Source: Vibrio genomosp. F10 str. ZF-129 | Lineage (GTDB): Bacteria > Pseudomonadota > Gammaproteobacteria > Enterobacterales > Vibrionaceae | Direction: 5' to 3' | Assembly: GCF_000287055.2 (NCBI RefSeq) | Contig: NZ_AJYQ02000111.1 | Span: 1 to 64,000 of the forward strand | DNA: 64,000 nt | Part shown: one piece after another, positions 9,924-17,045 of the stretch | How positions within the stretch are numbered: the stretch's first letter is position 1 | How the letters are laid out: each line of letters begins with the position of its first letter | Notes under the pieces: model-generated | What the model was told of the DNA's origin: nothing | The model's input: only the letters and a program-made list of their open reading frames with translations | Databases searched by the model: none | Position numbers and translations under genes: made by a program

Positions 9924-10603
9924 ATAAACAGAAAGCTCTAAAGAAAATAGCTAAGTGCTTGGAACTGGGTAACTCAGCCAACGTTAACGAAGCCGCCAAT
10001 GCCATCAAAATGGCGCACAGTTTGATGCTCAAGTATGGTCTTGATAAAGACGATATTGAGTTCATTAAAATGGGTAAAACACAATCATCGCACTTATTAC
10101 CTGCAAATATTAGTTCGACATTATTGCGCGTTATTAGAGGTATCAACACCAAGTTTGGCGTTGAGGCTGTGTTGCTAAACCATAAAGGCCTTAAACGTGC
10201 GGAATTTATTGGCGAAGCTGATCGTGCCATCTTTGCCGCATTTGCGTTTGACATTATTTATCGAGAAATGAACGAACATACCGGACAGTTCAGAAATAGT
10301 TTTTCGGGCAGCGGCACTTCATCACTTGAAGTGACTCGTCGAGTTAATTCATTCGTTTCCGGTTGGGTTGAAGGCGCGTTAGAGAAGTTACCGACCATCA
10401 CTCCAGATGATGAATCCAATAATAAAATCAATAACTACATAGACAAAGAATTCGAAAATATTGATAGAGAAACCTTCAAACAACAGCTAAAAGAAGCGAT
10501 GAAGAACCTCACTGCAGACTATGAGGTAGGGCTTAAGAAAGGCCGTAAGGTCTCGGTTAATCGACCGATTGATGGTGCACAGGCGCCAAAACAATTGAAA
10601 TAA
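9920..10603 (+). CDS. DUF2786 domain protein
   Basis: The first 50 residues (KALKKIAKCLELGNSANVNE, then AANAIKMAHSLMLKYGL) are a DUF2786 domain, a short helical module found in bacterial and phage proteins of unknown function. The remaining 180 residues contain no motif I can name. They are rich in charged residues, and the protein ends with a basic tail (KKGRKVSVNRP), which would suit nucleic-acid or protein binding, though this is speculation. There is no signal peptide or membrane segment. The start at 9920 is the first ATG in frame with the domain and overlaps the end of a possible leader ORF. The next gene begins 89 bp downstream on the same strand. Confidence 0.8.
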   Translation: MNKQKALKKIAKCLELGNSANVNEAANAIKMAHSLMLKYGLDKDDIEFIKMGKTQSSHLLPANISSTLLRVIRGINTKFGVEAVLLNHKGLKRAEFIGEADRAIFAAFAFDIIYREMNEHTGQFRNSFSGSGTSSLEVTRRVNSFVSGWVEGALEKLPTITPDDESNNKINNYIDKEFENIDRETFKQQLKEAMKNLTADYEVGLKKGRKVSVNRPIDGAQAPKQLK

Positions 10604-10692
10604 ATCACACCCAGTGTCAGTTTCTTTCCGCCTGTGCTTGATAATTAGTGGTATTGTTCGGCAGATAAAGCCATCTAATCTTATACTCAGCA

Positions 10693-11748
10693 ATGATGGC
10701 TATGTTTGTTTTTAGGGCCAACCTTATTAAATCACAACGGAATGTGCTTATCTTGAAGTGGCTTCTCTCTTTATTATTGTTACCGAGCCTTTGTTTTGGC
10801 GACCCGATAGCTGATCTTACGCCGAGAGCGGAATCAAATGATGCCTCGGCTCAATTTCAACTCGCAAACCTGTATGCCAATTCCACCTCTGAAACAGATC
10901 TTGAACAAGCTTTATACTGGTACCAACAAGCTGCCTCCAATAACCATACGCAAGCGCATTTTTCATTAGCTACGTACTACCTTAAAGGTATTGGAACCGA
11001 GCAAAATTTAACCCAGGCAATATTTTGGCTTACTAAGCTTTCTACGACAGGTAATGTCGATGCTCAGCTAGCACTCGCGACCATTTATGAACAAACAACA
11101 GACCAAGTAGAAAACCTCGATATGGCCGAGATTTGGTATTTGCTGGCACAACCCAATAGTGAGCTCGCAGTTGAAGGATACAGCAGAGTCTTAGAAGCTA
11201 AATTCAACCAACGGAAAGCTCAACAAGTTTCTTCTCTCGACCAACTCGATATCGCCTTCGAGCCTCAGCAAACGGATGTAAACCACACCTCAGATCAGAT
11301 GCCAACGATAAACCATCAAACCAACCCAACTTACGTTCTGATCATTTTAATCATCGTTGCTGCTTCCCTCATCACCTTCTTATATAAAAGACGTCGCCGA
11401 GTTAAATCAGATCACGCAACTAAAGCAGAGAATGACCAAAAGCGGCGGCTGATTGAATCAAACCAAGCTCAAGCACTGATCATCAAGCAGCAAAAAAAAC
11501 AGATCGAGACGATTTACAGACACGTTAAAAAATTACAACAAGCATCACCTAAAAATGCCAACGACCAGAAACTGTACACTGCATGCGCGATGTTTGGATT
11601 CACTTCGACAAAACTACCCGATCAAAAAACGATCAAAGTTCGTTACAAGCAACTGTCCAAACTCTATCATCCAGACTTGAGCGGAACGGATGATGAAATG
11701 AAGCGATTAAATAATGCGCTTAAAATTATCCTGGCACACATTAAGTAA
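10693..11748 (+). CDS. Membrane-anchored Sel1-repeat and J-domain protein
   Basis: This 351-residue protein has an unusual arrangement. An N-terminal signal-like hydrophobic segment (WLLSLLLLPSLCFGD, about residues 17-37) is followed by three Sel1-like repeats (for instance DLEQALYWYQQAASNNHTQA) up to about residue 170. Then come a single membrane helix near 214-231 (YVLIILIIVAASLITFLY), a basic stop-transfer RRRR, a charged coiled-coil-like linker, and finally a J-domain core: IKVRYKQLSKLYHPDLSG with His326-Pro-Asp328. J domains recruit and stimulate DnaK-type Hsp70s. The topology implied is periplasmic Sel1 repeats with a cytoplasmic J domain. Clients are unknown. Three ATGs lie close together at the start; the first is used, without a clear Shine-Dalgarno. 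Confidence 0.72.
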   Translation: MMAMFVFRANLIKSQRNVLILKWLLSLLLLPSLCFGDPIADLTPRAESNDASAQFQLANLYANSTSETDLEQALYWYQQAASNNHTQAHFSLATYYLKGIGTEQNLTQAIFWLTKLSTTGNVDAQLALATIYEQTTDQVENLDMAEIWYLLAQPNSELAVEGYSRVLEAKFNQRKAQQVSSLDQLDIAFEPQQTDVNHTSDQMPTINHQTNPTYVLIILIIVAASLITFLYKRRRRVKSDHATKAENDQKRRLIESNQAQALIIKQQKKQIETIYRHVKKLQQASPKNANDQKLYTACAMFGFTSTKLPDQKTIKVRYKQLSKLYHPDLSGTDDEMKRLNNALKIILAHIK

Positions 11749-11855
11749 CGCCCCATCAGGTTAATGGAATGTTACATTTGAGTGTCGCATTTTGAGGAAA
11801 CACAAGAAAAAGCACGTCACGCAAGCGATCCCCCTCTCAAGCATGTAACAAACAA

Positions 11856-11885
11856 TTAACCTCGCCTCCTTTTATATGTCATAAT
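11856..11885 (+). promoter_or_regulatory. Likely promoter of the Cys4 small-protein gene
   Basis: TTAACC (11856-11861) and CATAAT (11880-11885) are separated by 18 bases, giving a transcription start near 11892, about 40 bases before the ATG at 11932. Both boxes are imperfect. Confidence 0.4.
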
Positions 11886-11900
11886 ATCCGAAGAAAATTG

Positions 11901-11917
11901 AAAGTGAACTTCACTTT
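11901..11917. promoter_or_regulatory. Perfect 17-bp palindrome just upstream of the RBS
   Basis: AAAGTGAACTTCACTTT is an 8-1-8 palindrome ending 2 bases before AGAAGGAG of the gene at 11932. It could be a repressor operator overlapping the early transcribed region, or an RNA hairpin next to the ribosome-binding site. I do not recognise the binding protein. Confidence 0.5.
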
Positions 11918-11931
11918 AGAAGGAGAAAATA

Positions 11932-12114
11932 ATGTTCAGCTCAGAAGGTACTTGTGACTGGTGTAAAAAACCAAGCGCTCTTACCAAACTTAATTATATT
12001 GATGGAAAGTCTAACAATTCATGTGAAGACTGTTATGACCTTGCTTCATTGGATGTACGCGAATTCAACATTGCGGAACGTCAGCACCAAGAGCAGCACT
12101 GCGCACAATATTAG
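11932..12114 (+). CDS. 60-residue Cys4 zinc-ribbon-like small protein
   Basis: A strong ribosome-binding site (AAGGAG, 7-base spacing) supports translation of this 60-residue protein. It contains CDWC near residue 8 and CEDC near residue 32, a spacing typical of a small zinc ribbon or treble-clef knuckle; the rest is polar and ends in a His/Gln-rich tail (RQHQEQHCAQY). There is no signal peptide or membrane segment. I do not recognise a named family. It has its own promoter-like sequence, a palindrome in the leader and a terminator, so it forms an independent transcription unit. Function unknown; metal binding is inferred from the cysteines only. Confidence 0.7.
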   Translation: MFSSEGTCDWCKKPSALTKLNYIDGKSNNSCEDCYDLASLDVREFNIAERQHQEQHCAQY

Positions 12115-12169
12115 ACTGCCCCTTCTTCTTTTATACTCACTCTTTCACTACCAACCAATAGCTTGCACT

Positions 12170-12196
12170 AAAAAGTCACTTAACGTGACTTTTTTA
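12170..12196 (+). terminator. Intrinsic terminator after the Cys4 gene
   Basis: AAAAAGTCAC pairs perfectly with GTGACTTTTT around TTAAC, continuing into T. The symmetrical A and T flanks make it bidirectional. Confidence 0.85.
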
Positions 12197-12315
12197 ATTT
12201 CTGCCCTTTAAAACCGACCTCTACCGCTTACAAAACAATCTCAGCACCCAATCTAAATCACATTTTGTTCATAATTGAAGCAATTTGTACTTGATCCTTA
12301 CTCAAAATAAAACTA

Positions 12316-12331
12316 CTGTATAGACATACAG
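12316..12331. promoter_or_regulatory. LexA (SOS) box upstream of sulA
   Basis: CTGTATAGACATACAG matches the CTGT-N8-ACAG gammaproteobacterial LexA consensus at all eight fixed positions. It overlaps a likely promoter (TTGATC at 12291, 17-base spacer, TACTGT at 12314), so LexA binding would block RNA polymerase. The box lies 21 bases before the sulA ATG. Confidence 0.9.
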
Positions 12332-12352
12332 CATGTATAAAAGGACAGGGAT

Positions 12353-12742
12353 ATGTTGCAAATACAACCTAATCAGCACTCGAAGTACAACACTCTTGCT
12401 CAGCCAACAGCTCCGATGACGATCGACGATTCAATCATGGGTCGGTTATCCGGTTTATCAAGCAGCCAGCAATGGATTCTATTTACGTCAGAATGCCCCC
12501 GTCCTGATTTTGAACAGTTTTCTTCATCGAAAATCAGCTGCAATAAAATTATTCATATGAAAGCATCTCAATCGATGACAGAACTAGAAACAGTGACAAA
12601 AGCCATTAAGTCTGGCAACGCCAGTGCTGTTGTCGCTTCAAATAATATTGATCACGTTAACCAAGCCTTACTCAAATCGTTAGCGTCGCTCCATGACTGT
12701 GAAGTATTTTTCGTTGAAGGCAGAGGCCAAAAGTATCACTAG
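12353..12742 (+). CDS. sulA: SulA-like SOS cell-division inhibitor
   Basis: This 129-residue protein fits the short SulA family: QQWILFTSECPRPDFEQF near residue 39 is the conserved W-x-L-F-x-x-x-x-P-R-P block. The later VTKAIKSGNASAVVASN matches the central A-I-x-S-G-N-x-S-A-V-V motif. SulA binds FtsZ and halts septation during DNA damage until Lon degrades it. The assignment is strengthened by a perfect LexA box overlapping the promoter. In some vibrios no SulA has been easy to find by similarity, so this divergent protein is worth confirming. AGGACAGGG lies just before the ATG. Confidence 0.85.
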   Translation: MLQIQPNQHSKYNTLAQPTAPMTIDDSIMGRLSGLSSSQQWILFTSECPRPDFEQFSSSKISCNKIIHMKASQSMTELETVTKAIKSGNASAVVASNNIDHVNQALLKSLASLHDCEVFFVEGRGQKYH

Positions 12743-12770
12743 TAAGTTCAACGAATTTTCGCACTCTTTT

Positions 12771-12803
12771 AGCGCCTCATTTTCGAGGCGCTTTTTTATT
12801 TTT
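12771..12803 (+). terminator. Intrinsic terminator after sulA
   Basis: AGCGCCTC pairs with GAGGCGCT around ATTTTC and is followed by TTTTTATTTTTT. Confidence 0.9.
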
Positions 12804-12832
12804 TCTCGCTGTATCGATATACGATAGATTTT

Positions 12833-12848
12833 AAGCAAACGTTTGCTT
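12833..12848. promoter_or_regulatory. PurR operator upstream of purC
   Basis: AAGCAAACGTTTGCTT is a perfect 16-bp palindrome that differs from the E. coli PurR consensus ACGCAAACGTTTGCGT only at two outer positions on each side. It lies 119 bp before purC, just upstream of an extended -10 (TGGTATGAT, 12874-12882), so it probably represses purC when hypoxanthine or guanine is available. Confidence 0.9.
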
Positions 12849-12873
12849 TTTAAGTGTCGATGATAAAAAGTTC

Positions 12874-12882
12874 TGGTATGAT
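12874..12882 (+). promoter_or_regulatory. Extended -10 promoter element of purC
   Basis: TGGTATGAT is a TGN-TATnAT extended -10. No good -35 is visible at 17 bases. Transcription would begin near 12889, giving a leader of about 78 bases. Confidence 0.45.
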
Positions 12883-12966
12883 GCGGGGCATATTCACAGC
12901 CTAAGTCCTACTGTTTGTAGTCTTGGGTTCCTTCTCAATCTGACGTTTAAAAAATAGGAATGTCTA

Positions 12967-14070
12967 ATGAGCCTTGCTGATCAAGTTTTAGCCGTCAATG
13001 ACGATTTACCCATTCGCACTAACAAGCCTGTCCACAGTGGCAAAGTTCGTTCTGTTTACTGGCTGACCGATGAAGATAGCCAGCGTCTAATTCAAGAAAA
13101 AGGGTACGATGTCGCTCCTGATGCACCGTTAGCTATCATGGTTATCAGTGACCGTATATCTGCCTTTGATTGTATTTGGCATGCTGAAGGTGGTCTTAAA
13201 GGTGTACCAGGAAAAGGGGCCGCTCTTAACGCAATATCTAACCATTGGTTTGATTTGTTTAAGAAGAATAATCTCGCAGACAGTCATATATTGGATATCC
13301 CGCATCCGTTTGTTTGGATTGTGCAAAAAGCAAAACCCGTCATGATTGAAGCCATCTGTAGAAATTACATCACGGGCTCAATGTGGCGTGCTTACGAGAA
13401 AGGTGAACGTGAATTCTGTGGTATTGAGCTTCCTGAAGGCTTAGAAAAAGATAAAGTTCTACCTGAGCTTCTTATTACTCCTTCAACAAAAGGAATCCTT
13501 AAGGGTATTCCGAGAGTCCCTGAGGCGGATGATGTCAATATTTCTCGCAAGAACATCGAAGATAACTTTGCTGCTTTCAACTTCTCCACCTCAGACGATA
13601 TAGCTCGATACGAATCCCTGCTTAAAGATGGCTTTTCGGTTATCAGTAAAGCGTTGGCCGATGTTGATCAGACGTTTGTCGATACTAAATTTGAGTTTGG
13701 CTATGTCACCGATTCAGCGGGTAATGAAAAGCTTATCTATATGGATGAAGTAGGCACGCCGGATTCTTCTCGTATTTGGGATACCAAAGAATATCAAGCA
13801 GGCAATATCGTCGAAAATTCGAAAGAAGGTTTCCGCCAATTCCTTTTAGGTCACTTTCCAGATCCTGATATTCTTCTTAACAAAGAACGCATGCCAGAAA
13901 GAGAAGCATTGGCTCGTGATAACGCATTGCCGAATGAAGCTCTCATGGATATCTCTAGAACTTATATCAGCATTGCAGAAAAGATTACGGGTAAACCTGT
14001 GCATCTCAGCCAAAACCCTAAGCAAGAAATTATCGATGTGCTGCGCAGCGATTACGGCCTTATAGATTAG
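12967..14070 (+). CDS. purC: SAICAR synthetase PurC (long form)
   Basis: PurC joins aspartate to CAIR using ATP, making SAICAR in step 8 of de novo purine synthesis. Conserved blocks are [10 protein letters not shown] near residue 24, [14 protein letters not shown] near 57, VDTKFEFGY near 237 and [15 protein letters not shown] near 258. At 367 residues it is the long type found in vibrios and relatives, in contrast to the 237-residue E. coli enzyme. The PurR box upstream agrees with its role. The gene is monocistronic; its 3' region contains a possible structured RNA before the terminator. Confidence 0.96.
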   Translation: MSLADQVLAVNDDLPIRTNKPVHSGKVRSVYWLTDEDSQRLIQEKGYDVAPDAPLAIMVISDRISAFDCIWHAEGGLKGVPGKGAALNAISNHWFDLFKKNNLADSHILDIPHPFVWIVQKAKPVMIEAICRNYITGSMWRAYEKGEREFCGIELPEGLEKDKVLPELLITPSTKGILKGIPRVPEADDVNISRKNIEDNFAAFNFSTSDDIARYESLLKDGFSVISKALADVDQTFVDTKFEFGYVTDSAGNEKLIYMDEVGTPDSSRIWDTKEYQAGNIVENSKEGFRQFLLGHFPDPDILLNKERMPEREALARDNALPNEALMDISRTYISIAEKITGKPVHLSQNPKQEIIDVLRSDYGLID

Positions 14071-14200
14071 GCCATTTATTGATGAGGTTACTGAGACACT
14101 ACCCTGTGCTAAAAGCTAAGCATCAAAAGCACGAGCAGCTCATCAATGATTAAAGCCTCTACAAAAAACGCCAGCCATTATTACTTGCTGGCGTTTTTCT
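14071..14200 (+). ncRNA. Candidate structured 3' RNA downstream of purC
   Basis: ATTGATGAG (14078-14086) pairs perfectly with CTCATCAAT (14139-14147); inside, GTGCT (14106) pairs with AGCAC (14128). The structure is directly followed by the terminator hairpin and U-tract at 14164-14198. A folded body plus a Rho-independent end is the usual form of 3'-UTR-derived Hfq sRNAs, but there is no expression evidence here and it may only protect the purC mRNA end. Confidence 0.35.
14163..14200 (+). terminator. Intrinsic terminator after purC
   Basis: AAAAACGCCAGC pairs over 12 bases with GCTGGCGTTTTT across an 11-base loop. Confidence 0.9.
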
Positions 14201-14257
14201 ACAAATCCTAGTTGATAGCCTACTGATTGTGCCAATCACATACACACCGATACAAAA

Positions 14258-14266
14258 TGGTATACT
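14258..14266 (+). promoter_or_regulatory. Extended -10 element before the DUF294 gene
   Basis: TGGTATACT fits TGN plus TATAMT. It places the transcript start near 14273 and thereby argues for the ATG at 14296 rather than the in-frame ATG at 14257. Confidence 0.45.
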
Positions 14267-14295
14267 ATCGGGAAAATGACTCAACGGATTCAATA

Positions 14296-16185
14296 ATGGA
14301 AGCTGAACTTCTCGAAATTCAAAACTTTCTTTCTCAACGCCCTCCATTTGATGATCTCCCTCCAGAAGTGCTGGAACACGTCACCAAACATGTCGAAATT
14401 TCCTACTTTCGTAAAGATACTCCCATCATTCACTTTGGCGATAACATCAATGACTTGTATATCGTGCGTAGCGGTATCGTTGAAGTCTATCGTCGTAAAG
14501 GGGAACTCTATAATCGCATCGATGAGGGCGCTGTTTTCGGTCAAATGGGATTATTAACCAATAATAAAGTACGCTTTCCTGCCAAGGCTATTGAAGACAC
14601 TCTACTCTATTGTCTCCCGGAGGCGATTTTCCAAGAATTGTATGACAACCACGATTCATTCGCTGATTTTGTGGAAGTAGAAGATAACGCCCGTCTTAGG
14701 CAAACCGTTTCCAGTACCGAAGATGATAATGACTTAACGACCTGTAAGGTGCGGACTCTACTCACGCGAGACGTACTTTTTATTGCCGGAACCGAAACCA
14801 TTCAGCAAGCGGCCATTAAAATGGCTGAAGAAAATGTCTCTTCGCTACTTATTATCGATCAAAACAAGCTCGATAATGATGATAGCGATGACAGCCCCGT
14901 TCTGGGAATCATTACCGATAGAGACCTCTGTACTCGAGTGATCGCTGAGGGATTAGACGCAAATGGTGACGTTGCAAGCGTAATGACCACGGAAGTAATC
15001 TCTCTTGATCACAACGCCTACGTCTATGAAGCCATGCTGACCATGCTGCGATACAATGTTCACCATCTACCCGTACTAAAAGATCGCCAACCCATTGGGA
15101 TAATCGAAGCTACCGATATCGTTCGGTATGAGTCTCAAAACTCTCTTCTTCTCGTCAGCAGTATTTTCCAGCAGCAAACCATCGAAGAGCTCGTCCAAAT
15201 TTCTGAGCAAGTGAAAGATAGCTTTGTGCGCCTGGTCAACGAAGATGCCAATTCTCATATGGTCGGGACAGCAATGTCTGTTATCGGTCGTAGTTTCAAA
15301 CAGCGCATCATTGAGCTTGCTGAGCAAGAGCTAGGCCCTGCACCGGTTCAATATTGCTTTTTAGCACTCGGTTCAATGGGCCGAGACGAGCAGCTTATCG
15401 TCACTGATCAAGATAACGCCATTATCCTTGATGACAGCTACATCCCAGAAAAGCACAACGCTTACTTTGAGAAGTTCGCTCGTTTTGTTTGTGATGGCCT
15501 TGCTATGTGTGGCTACACTCTGTGCACTGGCGATATTATGGCAACCAACCCCGACTGGCGAATGACAAGACGAGAATGGGAAGAGTGCTTCTCTGATTGG
15601 ATTGATGACCCCAACCCAAAGGCGTTGCTTAATTCCTCGATATTTTTCGATCTTGATGGTGTTTATGGGCGCTTGAAATGGGCAGAACAACTGAACAGCT
15701 TTATCGTTCGGCGCGCAAAGAAGAACAATCGCTTTCTCGCGTGTCTTGCTCGAAATGCACTCAACCGAACGCCACCACTTGGCTTTTTTAAAGATTTCGT
15801 TATGGAAAAAGATGGACGCCATAACAACTCCATTAACTTGAAACGCCGAGGTACGGCGCCACTTGCCGATCTCATTCGCGTTCATGCCCTGGCAGTGGGT
15901 TCACGTTCAACCAACTCTTTTGAGCGATTGGACGATATTATTGATGCGGGTATTCTCCCTAAAGGTCGTGCACAGGATCTTAGGGATGCAATGGAATTCA
16001 TTTCCATGGTACGTATTCGTCACCAAGCCATTGACGTAGAAAATGAAATTGAACCCGATAACAATATCGAGCCAGAAAACTTGTCCGATTTTGAGCGCCG
16101 TAATTTAAAAGACGCCTTTCAGATTTTGAGTAACGCACAAAACTTTTTGAAATTCCGTTACCAAGCTAGCAGCAGTTTCAAATAG
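14296..16185 (+). CDS. cNMP-binding/CBS/DUF294 nucleotidyltransferase-like protein
   Basis: This 629-residue cytoplasmic protein begins with a cyclic-nucleotide-binding domain (residues about 10-125), followed by two CBS domains (about 145-285). A DUF294 putative nucleotidyltransferase domain comes next, with GSMGRDEQ at 359-366 and Asp371/Asp373 as the metal-binding pair, and a DUF294 C-terminal domain closes the protein. The fold resembles GlnD/GlnE-type signal transferases, so it may modify a partner in response to nucleotides, but no reaction is established. I chose ATG 14296; TTG at 14227 and ATG at 14257 lie in or before the likely promoter. The exonuclease-like gene starts 9 bp after its stop, so they form an operon. 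Confidence 0.85.
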   Translation: MEAELLEIQNFLSQRPPFDDLPPEVLEHVTKHVEISYFRKDTPIIHFGDNINDLYIVRSGIVEVYRRKGELYNRIDEGAVFGQMGLLTNNKVRFPAKAIEDTLLYCLPEAIFQELYDNHDSFADFVEVEDNARLRQTVSSTEDDNDLTTCKVRTLLTRDVLFIAGTETIQQAAIKMAEENVSSLLIIDQNKLDNDDSDDSPVLGIITDRDLCTRVIAEGLDANGDVASVMTTEVISLDHNAYVYEAMLTMLRYNVHHLPVLKDRQPIGIIEATDIVRYESQNSLLLVSSIFQQQTIEELVQISEQVKDSFVRLVNEDANSHMVGTAMSVIGRSFKQRIIELAEQELGPAPVQYCFLALGSMGRDEQLIVTDQDNAIILDDSYIPEKHNAYFEKFARFVCDGLAMCGYTLCTGDIMATNPDWRMTRREWEECFSDWIDDPNPKALLNSSIFFDLDGVYGRLKWAEQLNSFIVRRAKKNNRFLACLARNALNRTPPLGFFKDFVMEKDGRHNNSINLKRRGTAPLADLIRVHALAVGSRSTNSFERLDDIIDAGILPKGRAQDLRDAMEFISMVRIRHQAIDVENEIEPDNNIEPENLSDFERRNLKDAFQILSNAQNFLKFRYQASSSFK

Positions 16186-16194
16186 GACCCTGGT

Positions 16195-16911
16195 ATGAAT
16201 AGTTTTATACGCAAACCAGCCGTAGATTGGGCTTTAAAATTTAAGAAGCATCTTGCTATGGCAAAGCACCCTGTCCTGACTCATTTTTATCAACAGTCTA
16301 TTCCTGATGCGACCACGCCCATTGGTGAAATCGAATTTCTAGCCGTTGATTTTGAAACCACCGGGTTAGATCCAAAAAAAGACGATATCATTACCGTGGG
16401 AGTCGTTCCGTTCACTCTCAATCGAATCTATCTGAATAGAGCCCGACACTGGACCGTCAGACCAAGAAAACAGTTGAGCGAAGAATCTGTGGTGATCCAT
16501 GGAATAACCCACAGTGACATCATCGACGCACCAGATTTAACCGAGGTTATTGAAGAAATCTTAGAGTGCCTTTCTGGCCGTATTCTGGTTGTTCATTATC
16601 ATCGTATTGAACGAGAGTTTTTAGATCGAGCGCTACGTACTCGGTTTGAGGAGGGAATTGAGTTCCCAGTTGTCGATACCATGCAAATAGAAAGTCGCAT
16701 CCAAGCGCAATGGGCCGGAGGGTTCTGGAACAGACTCAAAGGGAAAAAACCACAATCTGTCAGGCTGGGGCAAAGTCGTATTCGTTACCACTTGCCCACT
16801 TACACTCCGCATCATGCCCTTACTGATGCCATCGCTACAGCCGAGCTGCTACAAGCACAAATTTCATACCACTACGATCCTAATCAGCCTGTACGAGATT
16901 TTTGGATCTAA
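16195..16911 (+). CDS. DnaQ-like 3'-5' exonuclease (DEDDh)
   Basis: This 238-residue protein contains all three exonuclease motifs of the DnaQ superfamily: Asp52-Phe-Glu54 in AVDFETTGLDP (Exo I), VVHYHRIEREFLDRAL (Exo II, with the Asp), and HHALTDA with His206 and Asp211 (Exo III, the h type). It resembles proteins annotated as Pol III epsilon-like, but it is not the replicative DnaQ, which lies beside rnhA in vibrios. It is cotranscribed with the DUF294 protein after a 9-bp gap with AGGA as ribosome-binding site. This pairing recurs in gammaproteobacteria. Substrate unknown: DNA, RNA or short oligonucleotides are possible. Confidence 0.87.
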   Translation: MNSFIRKPAVDWALKFKKHLAMAKHPVLTHFYQQSIPDATTPIGEIEFLAVDFETTGLDPKKDDIITVGVVPFTLNRIYLNRARHWTVRPRKQLSEESVVIHGITHSDIIDAPDLTEVIEEILECLSGRILVVHYHRIEREFLDRALRTRFEEGIEFPVVDTMQIESRIQAQWAGGFWNRLKGKKPQSVRLGQSRIRYHLPTYTPHHALTDAIATAELLQAQISYHYDPNQPVRDFWI

Positions 16912-16982
16912 GCTTTACCCTGCGATTCCAATTAAGAATACTCTCGTATTCAGTTAACCATTCTCTCGCAACATGTTCAGAT

Positions 16983-17016
16983 AAAAAAACTCTAGCTGCA
17001 TGGCTAGAGTTTTTAA
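16983..17016. terminator. Bidirectional terminator between exonuclease and BCCT genes
   Basis: AAAAACTCTAGC pairs over 12 bases with GCTAGAGTTTTT around a 6-base loop, with A-run and T-run flanks. It serves both convergent genes. Confidence 0.9.
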
Positions 17017-17045
17017 GTGTGCGCGATGATCTTAATGCTTGTCGA

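Noticed and set aside
14227-14295. Longer starts for the DUF294 protein (TTG 14227, ATG 14257)
   Set aside because: They lie at or before the extended -10 element and the added residues have no domain.
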